Assembly (NCBI RefSeq): GCF_963678975.1
Contig: NC_089275.1
Location: 11,687,682-11,751,681 of the forward strand
Length of the DNA stretch: 64,000 nt
From: Dysidea avara
Taxonomy: Eukaryota; Porifera; Demospongiae; Dictyoceratida; Dysideidae
Direction: 5' to 3'
Numbering within the stretch: the first letter of the stretch is position 1; every line of letters begins with the position of its first letter. Below the pieces are notes generated by a model, which made no database searches, was not told where the DNA came from, and was given only the letters and a program-made list of their open reading frames with translations. Shown one piece after another: positions 10,501 to 19,049 of the stretch. Position numbers and translations under genes: made by a program.

Positions 10501-11730
10501 GGGTGGTTTGGTAAATTCAGCACCACAAAGGCTAGAGTGGTGTTTCTGCTTGCAGGACTTACAACGAAACTTTGATGTACACTGTGAGACTCTGTGGTGT
10601 CCCAAGCAGTTAAAGCAATTCTTTCCCTTCTTTACTATTTCAAGACGTTGGTTAGGATTTTTCACTTTCTCACATCGTGTTGAAGGGTGTGTCCCTTTAC
10701 AAAACAAACAGCTACTCTTGCTTCGTTGTGTATGGTGACTATTAGTATTGGTGTGGAGAGCAGTGGTCATTGGGTCCATATGAGTTTCATAAGAGTTCTT
10801 GTGTAAGGGTGACAATACAGACTCTAGTGCCCCTATCTCCTTCAGAATTGCTTCTTTGAGTTGATTAATGGTCCATTCAGAGCTGCCATGTTCACGGGCA
10901 AGGTTTCTACGGATGTCAATCGGTAATCTAGTCAGTATGATAGGGACAAGCATGGCTCCATAAGATTCCTCAGTTGTTCCCAGGGCTTTCAATCCTCTGA
11001 TATGCGTCTCAATTGTGTCGTAAAATAGTTGCAGACTAGACAGGGAGTTGGTTGGGCTAGCAATTTCTATGAGGGCTTGCATATGTGCTTGGACAATTTT
11101 GTGTGGTTGACCATACTTCCTTGTCAGTAAGGCAATAGCATCGTCATAGTTGCTTTCTGTAAGTGGCAATCCTGCAATTGTCCTTAAAGCATCTCCGTGT
11201 AGCTGTGCTTTTAGGTAGTTAAACTTCTGTATCTTGGTAATTGAGGGACAGTTGTGCACAGCTGCGTCAAAGGAATCTCGGAAACTTTGCCACATTAATG
11301 TATCTCCTGAAAAGGTTGGCAAACTTAGCTTGGGTAGGCGACTTACAGGTTCTCTTGTAGGTACTGTTGGTGTGAACAGTGGAGCAGTAGCATTTAAAGG
11401 CCGTGAAGCCGGTGGAGGTGGGCGAGTTGACTCCACACGATGCTTAACCATGCTGACATATTCCATAATGGTATCTTGGATTTCTTCTGATTCCAAGATG
11501 TCACTCTGTAGATCATCACTGGTCTGCAATGCTGCAGCTATTTGAGTGTTCAACTGTTGTAAAACTTCTTTCTTCTGGGTTAGTTGTTCCATATGACAAG
11601 TCAGCTTAGCAATGTCAGGGTCTGAAAGGGGGTCATCTTTCTCTAAAACATCGTCAAGTTTCTTAAGAGTGCGCGTTACATGGGAGCGGTAAGCTGCACG
11701 TGATCCTTTCAGACGCTGGATTTCGTCCAT
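10225..11730 (-). CDS. BEL/Pao Gag-like protein with zinc knuckles
   Basis: The annotated frame is 501 aa, starting at an ATG in good context (GCCATGG). The N-terminal ~110 aa are predicted coiled-coil. A DUF1759-like Gag region follows (LPKLSLPTFSGD, FNYLKAQLHGDAL). C-terminal Cys/His clusters are CLFCKGTHPSTRC, CFNCLGHHRVSQC and CKSCKQKHHSSLC, i.e. retroviral-type nucleic-acid-binding knuckles. Gag homology ends near residue 410 (position about 10500); the last ~90 aa are out-of-frame reading of the integrase region, so the ORF end is an artefact of the internal deletion. In BEL elements Gag packages the RNA. Confidence 0.92.
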   Translation of the reverse strand: MDEIQRLKGSRAAYRSHVTRTLKKLDDVLEKDDPLSDPDIAKLTCHMEQLTQKKEVLQQLNTQIAAALQTSDDLQSDILESEEIQDTIMEYVSMVKHRVESTRPPPPASRPLNATAPLFTPTVPTREPVSRLPKLSLPTFSGDTLMWQSFRDSFDAAVHNCPSITKIQKFNYLKAQLHGDALRTIAGLPLTESNYDDAIALLTRKYGQPHKIVQAHMQALIEIASPTNSLSSLQLFYDTIETHIRGLKALGTTEESYGAMLVPIILTRLPIDIRRNLAREHGSSEWTINQLKEAILKEIGALESVLSPLHKNSYETHMDPMTTALHTNTNSHHTQRSKSSCLFCKGTHPSTRCEKVKNPNQRLEIVKKGKNCFNCLGHHRVSQCTSKFRCKSCKQKHHSSLCGAEFTKPPYEGYYVCQRMSSDLSTISNIITTTRKDHCLLQRLTQPVINGSMFVNTHPFIRKYTTFRLTRVSEYLLYDNCVCSLTSSATYAVAGGYIMRL

Positions 11731-11902
11731 GGCAGGTTCTTCTGGAAAGGAAGACTACAAACAATAAATGTTCAATTGAATAAAACGCTTGCCTCTGCGG
11801 GTACCGTTCGAATCCAATTCCACGGTACCAGACGTTTCCGTTTGAGGTTAGAAGACTGCTCGAGGTTACAAACTTCGCGAAGTTACTTGTGTCACAGCAC
11901 CA

Positions 11903-12105
11903 TGTGACGGATATCTAGGAGGAGCATTTCATCAACTGATAGAGCGGAGACGATCCGAGCGCCAACACGTGCCAAGTACCTTACTACTCACGTGACCCAA
12001 ACTCAAACCCACAATTACATACATACATGATACCTAACCTAACCTAGTACATAAATGAAAATCACAACAGTAATCTAACTATATAGAGTCAGTCAATCCT
12101 CGACA
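11903..12105 (-). repeat. BEL/Pao 5' LTR
   Basis: 203-bp copy of the LTR at 8666-8868. In element orientation it is the promoter-bearing 5' LTR, followed at once by the TGG-starting primer-binding site. Confidence 0.95.
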
Positions 12106-12110
12106 AGTAC

Positions 12111-13222
12111 TTATCCTCTGATGAAGTAATGGAATAAAGAGCCTCCGCTTCAGTTTCTGTGAGTGTTTATTGGTAGTTTCCATTGCCAGGTGCATAGCTG
12201 TCTGAACATTTCACTGTCATGTAGCTTCACATGATGCTAACTCACCACGTCCATGTTGTTAAAGAAACAGAACAGATACTGTTCCTTCATGTGTGCCAAG
12301 TGTGTTAAAGTGCATGCTCCCACCGCCACAATTTTCCTACACAAACATTCCTTTACATTCATCACATTTGCGCCATAATTCAGTATTAACTTATCCTACA
12401 TCAGGTTTTTATAGCTAAAGAAAGTTAATTGAGTGACTATCCTTTTTTCACTATCACCTAGTCAACTACACAAATATACCAGACATACACAGTTCTCTAC
12501 ACGACTGTCTGAAAAGGGACTACTCAGCCACCTACCCATCCCACCCCACACATGCACACGTACGCACACACACACCATCATCATCATGGTTTAAATACCA
12601 ATAATCAAATTATATGTAGTGTAAAACATGGCTATATTAGAAGGAGTGGCACATTGTTCAGATTGTCAGGCTGAAAGTCTTTTAGCTATAGTGTTATATA
12701 TGAATGTGGCACTCAACAGTATAATGAGATATTTGAATGTCAGTATTACCGTCTAATACTGCATACCTAGAATTTTTCTTGGTATGCATATTTTACAGTC
12801 GTGCCCTTTGTTAGGATTTTCTTGTTTTGAATGTATCGTAGCCCAGAATTTTCGGGTTTTAGATTTCACTTAAAAATCATTTATCAATTTGTTCTCGGCT
12901 ACAAGATGACCATAGTTATTTGGTAAATTCATAGTTTAACCATTGGTAACACTAATGTTCCAAAATTGGCAGAACTTGCATTGCACTTTATATATTGGTG
13001 TGATATATCTGTTACACAGTTAGAATATTTAAAGAACTTTGCGTGGGCGAAACCAATGTGTATTTTAGTTTTGAACTGTATTTTATTGCCCACCAACTGT
13101 TCTTTATGAAACATAAAGGCTTAATAAAAGTACAGTTACAGTGTATGACAGTAAATAAAATTTATTTACAATTTATTTACTGTCAACAACCCTCAGGATA
13201 GCTAGACGTGGCCAAACACAAC
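12111..13222. other. Intergenic stretch between two transposon insertions
   Basis: No coding sequence recognised. Once the BEL element and the hAT nest are removed, this and neighbouring sequence form the original ~2.2 kb spacer between FReD genes 1 and 2. Confidence 0.45.
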
Positions 13223-13778
13223 ACCAGAACTAGGGCTGGGATGAAGCTTCAAATGTTTTGTGGGTTCAAGGTTAAGTAAGCTTCAAATTATAGAAGTATC
13301 TTTTGAAGCTTCGTAATGTACTCATAGTCTACGAAAGAATTACAAATAAATGTTGTTATCTTTATTGCAGCTGCTTATTCATCTTGTGCGACTGATGTTC
13401 ATCTCTTCATGATTGATCTTCATGTGCCACATCCACTTTTAAACCATCGCAGTTAGCTTACTAACGTAGTTGTAGCCTTATAAAGTGATAGATAATGCAT
13501 GTAATCCTTTTAGCCATTAGTCGGTGTTTACCTATGCATGATTGCAGTATAGCAGATACGCCCATTTGCAATCGATCGATCATGTCATTCAGTACTGCTG
13601 CTATGCACTTTCCAAATGCTTACAAACTTATTAAGGGGTGGTCCACAATTTTCAGCCTTTTTGCAAGCGTACAAAACGTACGCTAGGGGGGAGGGGGTAG
13701 CACTACACATACGCTTTTAAAAATGCTGATTTAAAAATAATCACGTGAACTTTTTTATAGCTAGCTCAGTATATGTAA

Positions 13779-14027
13779 ATGGCGGAAGACGTTTTATTTC
13801 AGTTGGCGAATAATCCAAATTCAGTTCATAAAGCTCCAGTAAACCGTTACCAACACTTCGTTAATGCCAGTGTTTATTTGAATTGTGGAACAAAGCGAGC
13901 TGATGCTGTTAGAAGAGCTCAAGAAGATTGGAAACGCTGTGCTTCCGCATCTGAAGAAGAGTATTTTGCTCCAATAAAACAAGCAGAGGCTAAACTGAAA
14001 AGCCAGAAAACAAAGCCCATTGAATAA
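13779..14027 (+). CDS. Small N-terminal ORF/exon of the TAA transposon
   Basis: 82 aa beginning MAEDVLFQLANNP; charged, with a stretch resembling a small helical DNA-binding domain (RADAVRRAQEDWKR, then SEEEYFAPIKQAEAKLKSQK). It could be HMG-box-like, but the match is weak. It lies 104 bp inside the left TIR, so it is probably the first exon or an accessory ORF. A consensus-like donor (CAG|GTAAGG) lies at 14044, just after its stop codon. Confidence 0.45.
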   Translation: MAEDVLFQLANNPNSVHKAPVNRYQHFVNASVYLNCGTKRADAVRRAQEDWKRCASASEEEYFAPIKQAEAKLKSQKTKPIE

Positions 14028-14429
14028 TATTTTAAAGCACAGGTAAGGTGATATTATGTACCACAGAAACTTAGCTCTATAGACAGTTTTGCCTAGCTAC
14101 TTAATTTATATCAGTTACAGGCCGGTGTAGCTAGCTAAGTACACTTACACTTGTTGTTTTTAACTCTTAAGTCAGCCATCAACCACGCACTGCTAGCAAA
14201 TAAAGCTACTAGCCTACACTTTAAATTGCTGTATTGCATCATTCACAACTGCTATATGCTTTTGAAGTGGGTTCAGGAATGAATAGGCCCACTACTAGGT
14301 ATGGGAGGCGGGCATTTGTGGGTAGAGCAGGTGTTTGTTGTAAACATGTTTCAAACTACATTGCGTTGATAAGTATTGCTGCCTCTAGGGAAAGTCTGTC
14401 TCTACATCAGACACTAGCACAGAAGTCCA

Positions 14430-17130
14430 GTCAAATCCAGTCCAAACTGTTGTGGAAGTGCAACACACTACTGCAGCTGTTGTTGCTGCTAGTGGTGGAA
14501 CAGTATTGCAGCAGCACATTGAGGATAATAAAGAGTGAACAATTTCCATGATGTGTACTCATTTAAAAATTGAGCCCAATGACCTGCTAACGGATGACTT
14601 GACATCTCACCCAGAATTTATGAAAGTTTTGTCCACAGTAGCTGTTTCCACTAATCAATACTATGACATTGTTTTAGTTTGGAAAAGTAAACAGAGTTTT
14701 GTTAAGCAGGGATCTAAAGTACATGTGGCATACCAAAATGGGGAAAAGGTGTTAAGTATTTTAAAACAAAATCTAAGGGAGCTGTGTAGTATGAAAATAG
14801 TGTCATCTAATTTGACAGTTCAGCTAAAGTCATGCCAGGAAAAGCTTTGTAAGATTTCGTCACTGCTACCCATATTTTTTGACACCAAACGTGTCTTAGA
14901 AGAAACTATTCCATTGATACAAGCATGTGTCCGGGCTCAAAAACAAAGAAGTTTTAACAAAGCTACTGGTTCAAATGAATACATTTTTTCTGCTAGCAAC
15001 AGTATTAGTCTTACCTGGGATGTTGCAGTTGATAGTCTACATGATGCTGAAATGCTTGATAATAATTCTTTTGCTCCATTAAATGTACAACAGCTAGCTC
15101 TTTTCCCTTCAATCAAAGATAAGTGTCACTGGAATGGGATGCGTTGCATTCCAGACTATGTAATCTGTCAGGAGTACAATCTGAATGTAGATATGAAAGA
15201 TACTGTGGGTCAAGCCATCCACCAATTAGAACAACATTTTCCTGTTGTTTGTGTCAAAAGTGGTCAACACTATGTACTAATTGACTACACTGAAATGGTG
15301 TTTAGCCCAGGATTAGTACATCAAGTGATGGTGCTGGACAAAAAAGATGACACAGAACAAAGTCCTGAAGAAGAGCTTGGAGTTGCTGAAATTGACCAAG
15401 GTATCATGTTTTATAAACAGACTGGACCAGTACCTTTGCAAAAGAAATTTCCACAGCTATTGACTGCGATGCTTGATTTTATCAAACTTCATGGCTTTGC
15501 TGCCCATGTACGAAGACGGAGTGGTACATCTAGTACATGTGGAGTGCGTTTGGAAGACATACAACAGCATGTCCTGAAATGTAGAAGGTTTAACCAAAAT
15601 TTCAAAATCAAAAATTCACTATCTTTTAAAGCCAGCAAATGAAAGTTCACGCGATGCTGCTCGACATAAGGACTGTCTGGATGTTCGTGTTGGTGTAAAG
15701 TCATGTGACATTAGCAAAGACAATATAAATGCTCGTGAATACTTTGCTACAGTATCTGTAGTACGCCAAATGTGTGCAGAATATCCAGATGAAGTGGTAA
15801 TCTTTTCTTGTGACAGTAAGGCTAAGGTTCACATTGGAGGCCAAGCAGTTTCTAGGTATCACCAGATTCGCACATTTTTTCCTAGTGATGATGTTCCTCA
15901 CTATCATGATCATGATTTTCCAGTTCCTGGTTACCTAATAGAGCCTGATGGTTTCCTTATGCTCAAATCATATGGAGATAATGAAATAATCAAGGATTCA
16001 TTGGGTCGAGATGTTCTGAAAGCACCAGCCACAGGTCCGTTATGGGTATACAATCGGTGTGTCAAGAACACTTCAACTACCATTGTTGACCACCTCAGTG
16101 ATCTAAATAATGTTCTAGAAGCAAATCCTGAAATGAACAGAGCAGTATTGGCACTGGTTTGTGATGGAGGGGCAGACTGGTCACCAAATCTACCTTAACC
16201 CAGTTTCATCTTGGACGATTTTGGAGGGATCACAATTTTGACATGTTGATCTGTGTTTGTTATGCACCTGGCTTATCCTGATACAATCCAATAGAGCATT
16301 TGTGGTCTCCTTGCTCAAAGTGGCTTGCAGGAGTTTCTTTGTCAGCTTGTCTTCCAGGTGAAGACACTCCACCTTCACAACAATCACTCACCTCAGAAGA
16401 GCTGCATGAAAAGGAGAAGCAAGTTTTTTCAAATGCTTTAGATGCTCTTGATAGCTATTGGAATGGAAAAGTCCACGATGGGTTTCGAATTACATCTAAA
16501 GGAATTACAGAACCTCGTGTTGACCAATACACAGATTTTTGCACAGTCAAAGACACTCTCACGGGTAGCCTAAAGTCCATCAGAGAAAGTGAAGAAAAAA
16601 CAAAAATATTAGAAGAATGGAAATATTTCATGAAGTATATGGACAGAAGAAGAGGCTTTGTTTGTTTTCGTAGGGGGATTTGTGATGAACACATGTGTGA
16701 CTATAGAAACAAAGAAGTTCAGGCAGTCAACATAATGAAGCTACCTGTGAGTAGGAGATGGGCTTTTCCACCAATTACCCCTGATCCACAACATTTGGAC
16801 CACTATATGACATTTCACCAGTTGACAACAGCACTAAAATTTAGCAATCCAGATGAGCATTTAAAGGAAGTAATGAATAGCCACTGTGATAAATGTAGGT
16901 ATGTCTTCACAAGTGAAAATGATAAGGCTAAGCATTTGCGACTGATCCATGGTGGAGTACGATCAAGAAGCGAGTCAGCTTCAGATAATTCTTCAGGCGC
17001 AGCCAAAAAGTCAAAGCCTGGGGCTAAATGTCCAGTATGTGGCGAAGTATTTAGTTCAAGGTACCAATTGCAGAAACATCAGAATGAGAAAAACCACAAA
17101 TTAGGAAGAGGAAGGCCCAAAAAGAATTAA
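14430..17130 (+). pseudogene. DDE-type transposase with C-terminal C2H2 zinc fingers, broken
   Basis: Coding segments follow one another in shifting frames: 14430-14538 (stop at 14536), 14548-15642, about 15607-16198, and 16198-17130. At least two frameshifts (about 15605 and 16190) and in-frame stops TGA 14536 and TGA 16279 inactivate it. Candidate catalytic residues are Asp in VIFSCDSKAKVHIGG, Asp in LVCDGGADWSP, and Glu in YNPIEHLWSP. Two C2H2 fingers follow (CDKCRYVF...HLRLIH and CPVCGEVF...HQNEKNH), then an AT-hook-like GRGRPKKN. The superfamily is not recognised with confidence. It lies inside the TAA-flanked TIRs and would have mobilised that element. Confidence 0.85.
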
Positions 17131-17599
17131 TAACAGACTATCAGTTGTACATAGCTAACCCTGTATTTTAACGTGTATTGATGTTAACTGTGTACATACA
17201 AATCTTCTCGATTTATGGTGTATGCACAGATCAACATTTTTATAGTACGCTTTATAGTAGGGGGGAGGGGGTAAGAAAAAAGAGTACTCTTTGTACGCTT
17301 GCAAAAAGGCTGAAAATTGTGGACCACCCCTAAATAGGTTTAGGAGGATAAAACTTAAGAAGGATGTGCATAAATACAAGAAAACCTGTGACTTGAAAGC
17401 TAACACCGAAGCTTCGAATGTTCAAACATTTTATCAGTGAATATTTGAAGGTAAATTTCAATATTCGTCCCAGCACTAACCAGAACTTGGTAATCAGCAG
17501 CTTACCCCACCCCTGAGGTAATCAGTGCTTTGGCCTCAATGCTAATAGAGCACACGGTGAAGCCCAAATGCTTTATCTGTATAGCACTCATGGTTGCTT

Positions 17600-17836
17600 T
17601 AACCTTTAACATATCCCTCCTGGAGGAGACTGAGTGTGGCACTCAACTAGACATTGGGTGGCCTGCAGTTCGAATCCTGGGATTTTTTTTGCTTTCTTTG
17701 GCCCTTTTCTGTTTCACCTTATTGTTAGCTAGGTTAAGTAATCATTTAAAGTCTTCAGTCAAAGGCTGCAGCACATGTTGCTGTCAGACCTTCAGTGCTA
17801 GTCACTGTAAAGTGCTAATAATAATAATAATACAAT
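17600..17836 (+). repeat. tRNA-derived SINE-like copy 1
   Basis: A perfect B-box-like GTTCGAATCC (17668-17677) is followed by a T-rich stretch, then a 3' segment CAGACCTTCAGTGCT...TGTAAAGTGCTAATAATAATAATAAT. Copies at 25215-25396 and 25046-25101 share the 3' segment (CAGACCTTCAGCACTTGTG, GTAAAGCCTTAATAAATAA). A B box plus a shared tail ending in a simple repeat is the SINE layout. The A box is not clear. Confidence 0.65.
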
Positions 17837-18052
17837 TTATAGGTAAGTTATGTGAAAAATGTACACATTTTTTTCTTCCTACTATGGACAAAACTCAACC
17901 AGTAACTGCCAATGAATAACACTTGGGTAATTACCAAATTAATCTCCTACAACATGTTTACATAAACCATATTATACCATAGGGTATACCTAATAAGGCA
18001 ATGATATAATTACAAAATTCCTTATTTGGTGACACTGTACACAGCGGTACAC

Positions 18053-18060
18053 TATAAATA
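18053..18060 (+). promoter_or_regulatory. TATA box of FReD gene 2
   Basis: TATAAATA 194 bp upstream of the ATG at 18247, matching the element and spacing of FReD gene 1. Confidence 0.7.
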
Positions 18061-18246
18061 GCTACACAGCTTGGCTTGATACGAAGAAGCAGCAAGACAA
18101 GAGGAAAATCTTCAAAGGAAAGAAAACAACAGGTCAGGAGTTGTACATTGAAACTTATTGGACTATAGCTCAATAACAAACTTCTAGTAACTGTCTTCAT
18201 TCTACTCTAACTGATCTACCAGACATTATCACCTACAACAACAGTT

Positions 18247-19008
18247 ATGAACATCATTACACAACTTGTCACACTGACACTGTCACTACTACTGGTCAAT
18301 GCTGATAATGATCAATACTGCACTAACCTCTACAAGGACTTCAAACATAAATGTACTTCATCAATAATCACCATTAGAAGTTGCTGTGAGCTTAAGACCT
18401 TTTTGCCTGAGTATGCACCATCTGGAGTGTACAAGATGATTAAAGGGAAATTTGCTAGTCCTGCTGATGTCTACTGTGACACAACAACTGATGGAGGAGG
18501 ATGGATTGTGATACAGAGGAACAGGAACAACAGTCAACTGAGTTTCAACAAGAACTGGGTAGAATATAAAGACGGATTTGGAGACCTCAATAAAGACTTC
18601 TGGTACGGACTGGAAGCAATTCATACTCTAACACAAAACGGCCAATGGGAGATGAGAGTCGACTATCAAGCCCTAGGATTAAGCAATAGTTGGTACTACC
18701 TCTATTACAACCAGTTCAGTGTAGGAAGTGCCAGTCAAGAATACCCACTAACTATTGGAGGGATGGTATGGGGTGGTAATTTGTTTGCAAAGAGTCGAAC
18801 TCTAACACTAAATGGGATGAAATTCAGCACCCAAGACAACGACAATGACAGGCGTAGTGGTGGTAGTTGCACAGCATCTTACCAGAATAGTGGATGGTGG
18901 TACAATGACTGTTGCAGTATTAACATCAACACACAACCACCTGTTGTAAGTTCTCAAGTACTTTTTACAGAAATGAAGATCCGTCCCACCCAATGTACCA
19001 CTCACTAA
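18247..19008 (+). CDS. Secreted fibrinogen-related domain (FReD) protein, copy 2
   Basis: 253 aa, single exon. The signal peptide (residues 1-19, ending VNA) is nearly identical to copy 1, as are about 45 bp of 5' leader directly before the ATG. The FReD domain contains SGVYKM, VYCDTTTDGGGWIVIQRN, WVEYKDGFGDLNKDFWYGL, GQWEMRVDYQ, a Ca-loop FSTQDNDNDRRSGGSCTA, and GWWYNDC. Relative to copy 1 there is an insertion in the N-terminal Cys region (residues about 23-50) and divergent sequence between the core motifs, so paralogs share leader and scaffold but differ on presumptive ligand-facing loops. The NLNG.Y motif is again missing (ININTQPP). A polyadenylation signal AATAAA lies at 19038. Confidence 0.93.
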   Translation: MNIITQLVTLTLSLLLVNADNDQYCTNLYKDFKHKCTSSIITIRSCCELKTFLPEYAPSGVYKMIKGKFASPADVYCDTTTDGGGWIVIQRNRNNSQLSFNKNWVEYKDGFGDLNKDFWYGLEAIHTLTQNGQWEMRVDYQALGLSNSWYYLYYNQFSVGSASQEYPLTIGGMVWGGNLFAKSRTLTLNGMKFSTQDNDNDRRSGGSCTASYQNSGWWYNDCCSININTQPPVVSSQVLFTEMKIRPTQCTTH

Positions 19009-19037
19009 TTCATACAGTACTGAGTTTTTATTGTGAC

Positions 19038-19043
19038 AATAAA
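19038..19043 (+). terminator. Polyadenylation signal of FReD gene 2
   Basis: AATAAA 30 bp after the stop codon. Confidence 0.55.
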
Positions 19044-19049
19044 ACATCC

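Larger units (their letters stand above)
8661..12110 (-). mobile_element. BEL/Pao LTR retrotransposon, internally deleted (gag + integrase, no RT)
   Basis: The element occupies 8666-12105 in reverse orientation. It has two 203-bp LTRs that differ at one position as read, ends TG...CA, and 5-bp target duplications AGTAC at 8661-8665 and 12106-12110. Just inside the 5' LTR (complement of 11902 downward) is TGGTGCTGTGACACAAGT, a plausible tRNA primer-binding site starting TGG. A purine-rich GGAGGA abuts the 3' LTR. It encodes a BEL-type Gag (DUF1759-like plus zinc knuckles) and an integrase region, but protease, reverse transcriptase and RNase H are absent, so it is non-autonomous. Near-identical LTRs imply a young insertion. 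It lies between the two FReD genes. Confidence 0.95.
13632..17333 (+). mobile_element. DNA transposon, 3696 bp, 41-bp perfect TIRs, TAA target duplication
   Basis: Perfect 41-bp terminal inverted repeats at 13635-13675 and 17290-17330 start GGGGTGGTCCACAATTTTCA and are flanked by TAA on both sides (13632-13634, 17331-17333). GGG-starting ends plus a TWA duplication are the hallmark of PIF/Harbinger, but the encoded DDE protein does not show the usual Harbinger transposase motifs. Just inside the TIRs a G-rich block (GGGGGGAGGGGGTA) occurs at 13684-13698 and 17261-17274 in direct, not inverted, orientation. It is inserted within the hAT-like element at 13231-17478. Confidence 0.93.
13223..17486. 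mobile_element. hAT-like element with 8-bp target duplication, host of a nested transposon
   Basis: The ends at 13231 and 17478 are imperfect inverted repeats (TAGGGCTGGGATGAA against TAGTGCTGGGACGAA). They are flanked by the identical 8 bases ACCAGAAC (13223-13230 and 17479-17486), the duplication length typical of hAT. Without the inserted 3.7 kb transposon the element is about 549 bp and has no ORF, so it is a non-autonomous hAT (MITE). The interior carries several GAAGCTTC palindromes. Confidence 0.88.

Noticed and set aside
11807..11816. Perfect GTTCGAATCC, possible tRNA or SINE B box
   Set aside because: It lies inside the BEL element leader between LTR and gag, with no cloverleaf or A box in range; treated as chance.
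17530..17919. 129-aa + strand ORF with hydrophobic segments
   Set aside because: Overlaps a SINE-like copy and includes its simple-repeat tail (AATAATAAT); no domain.
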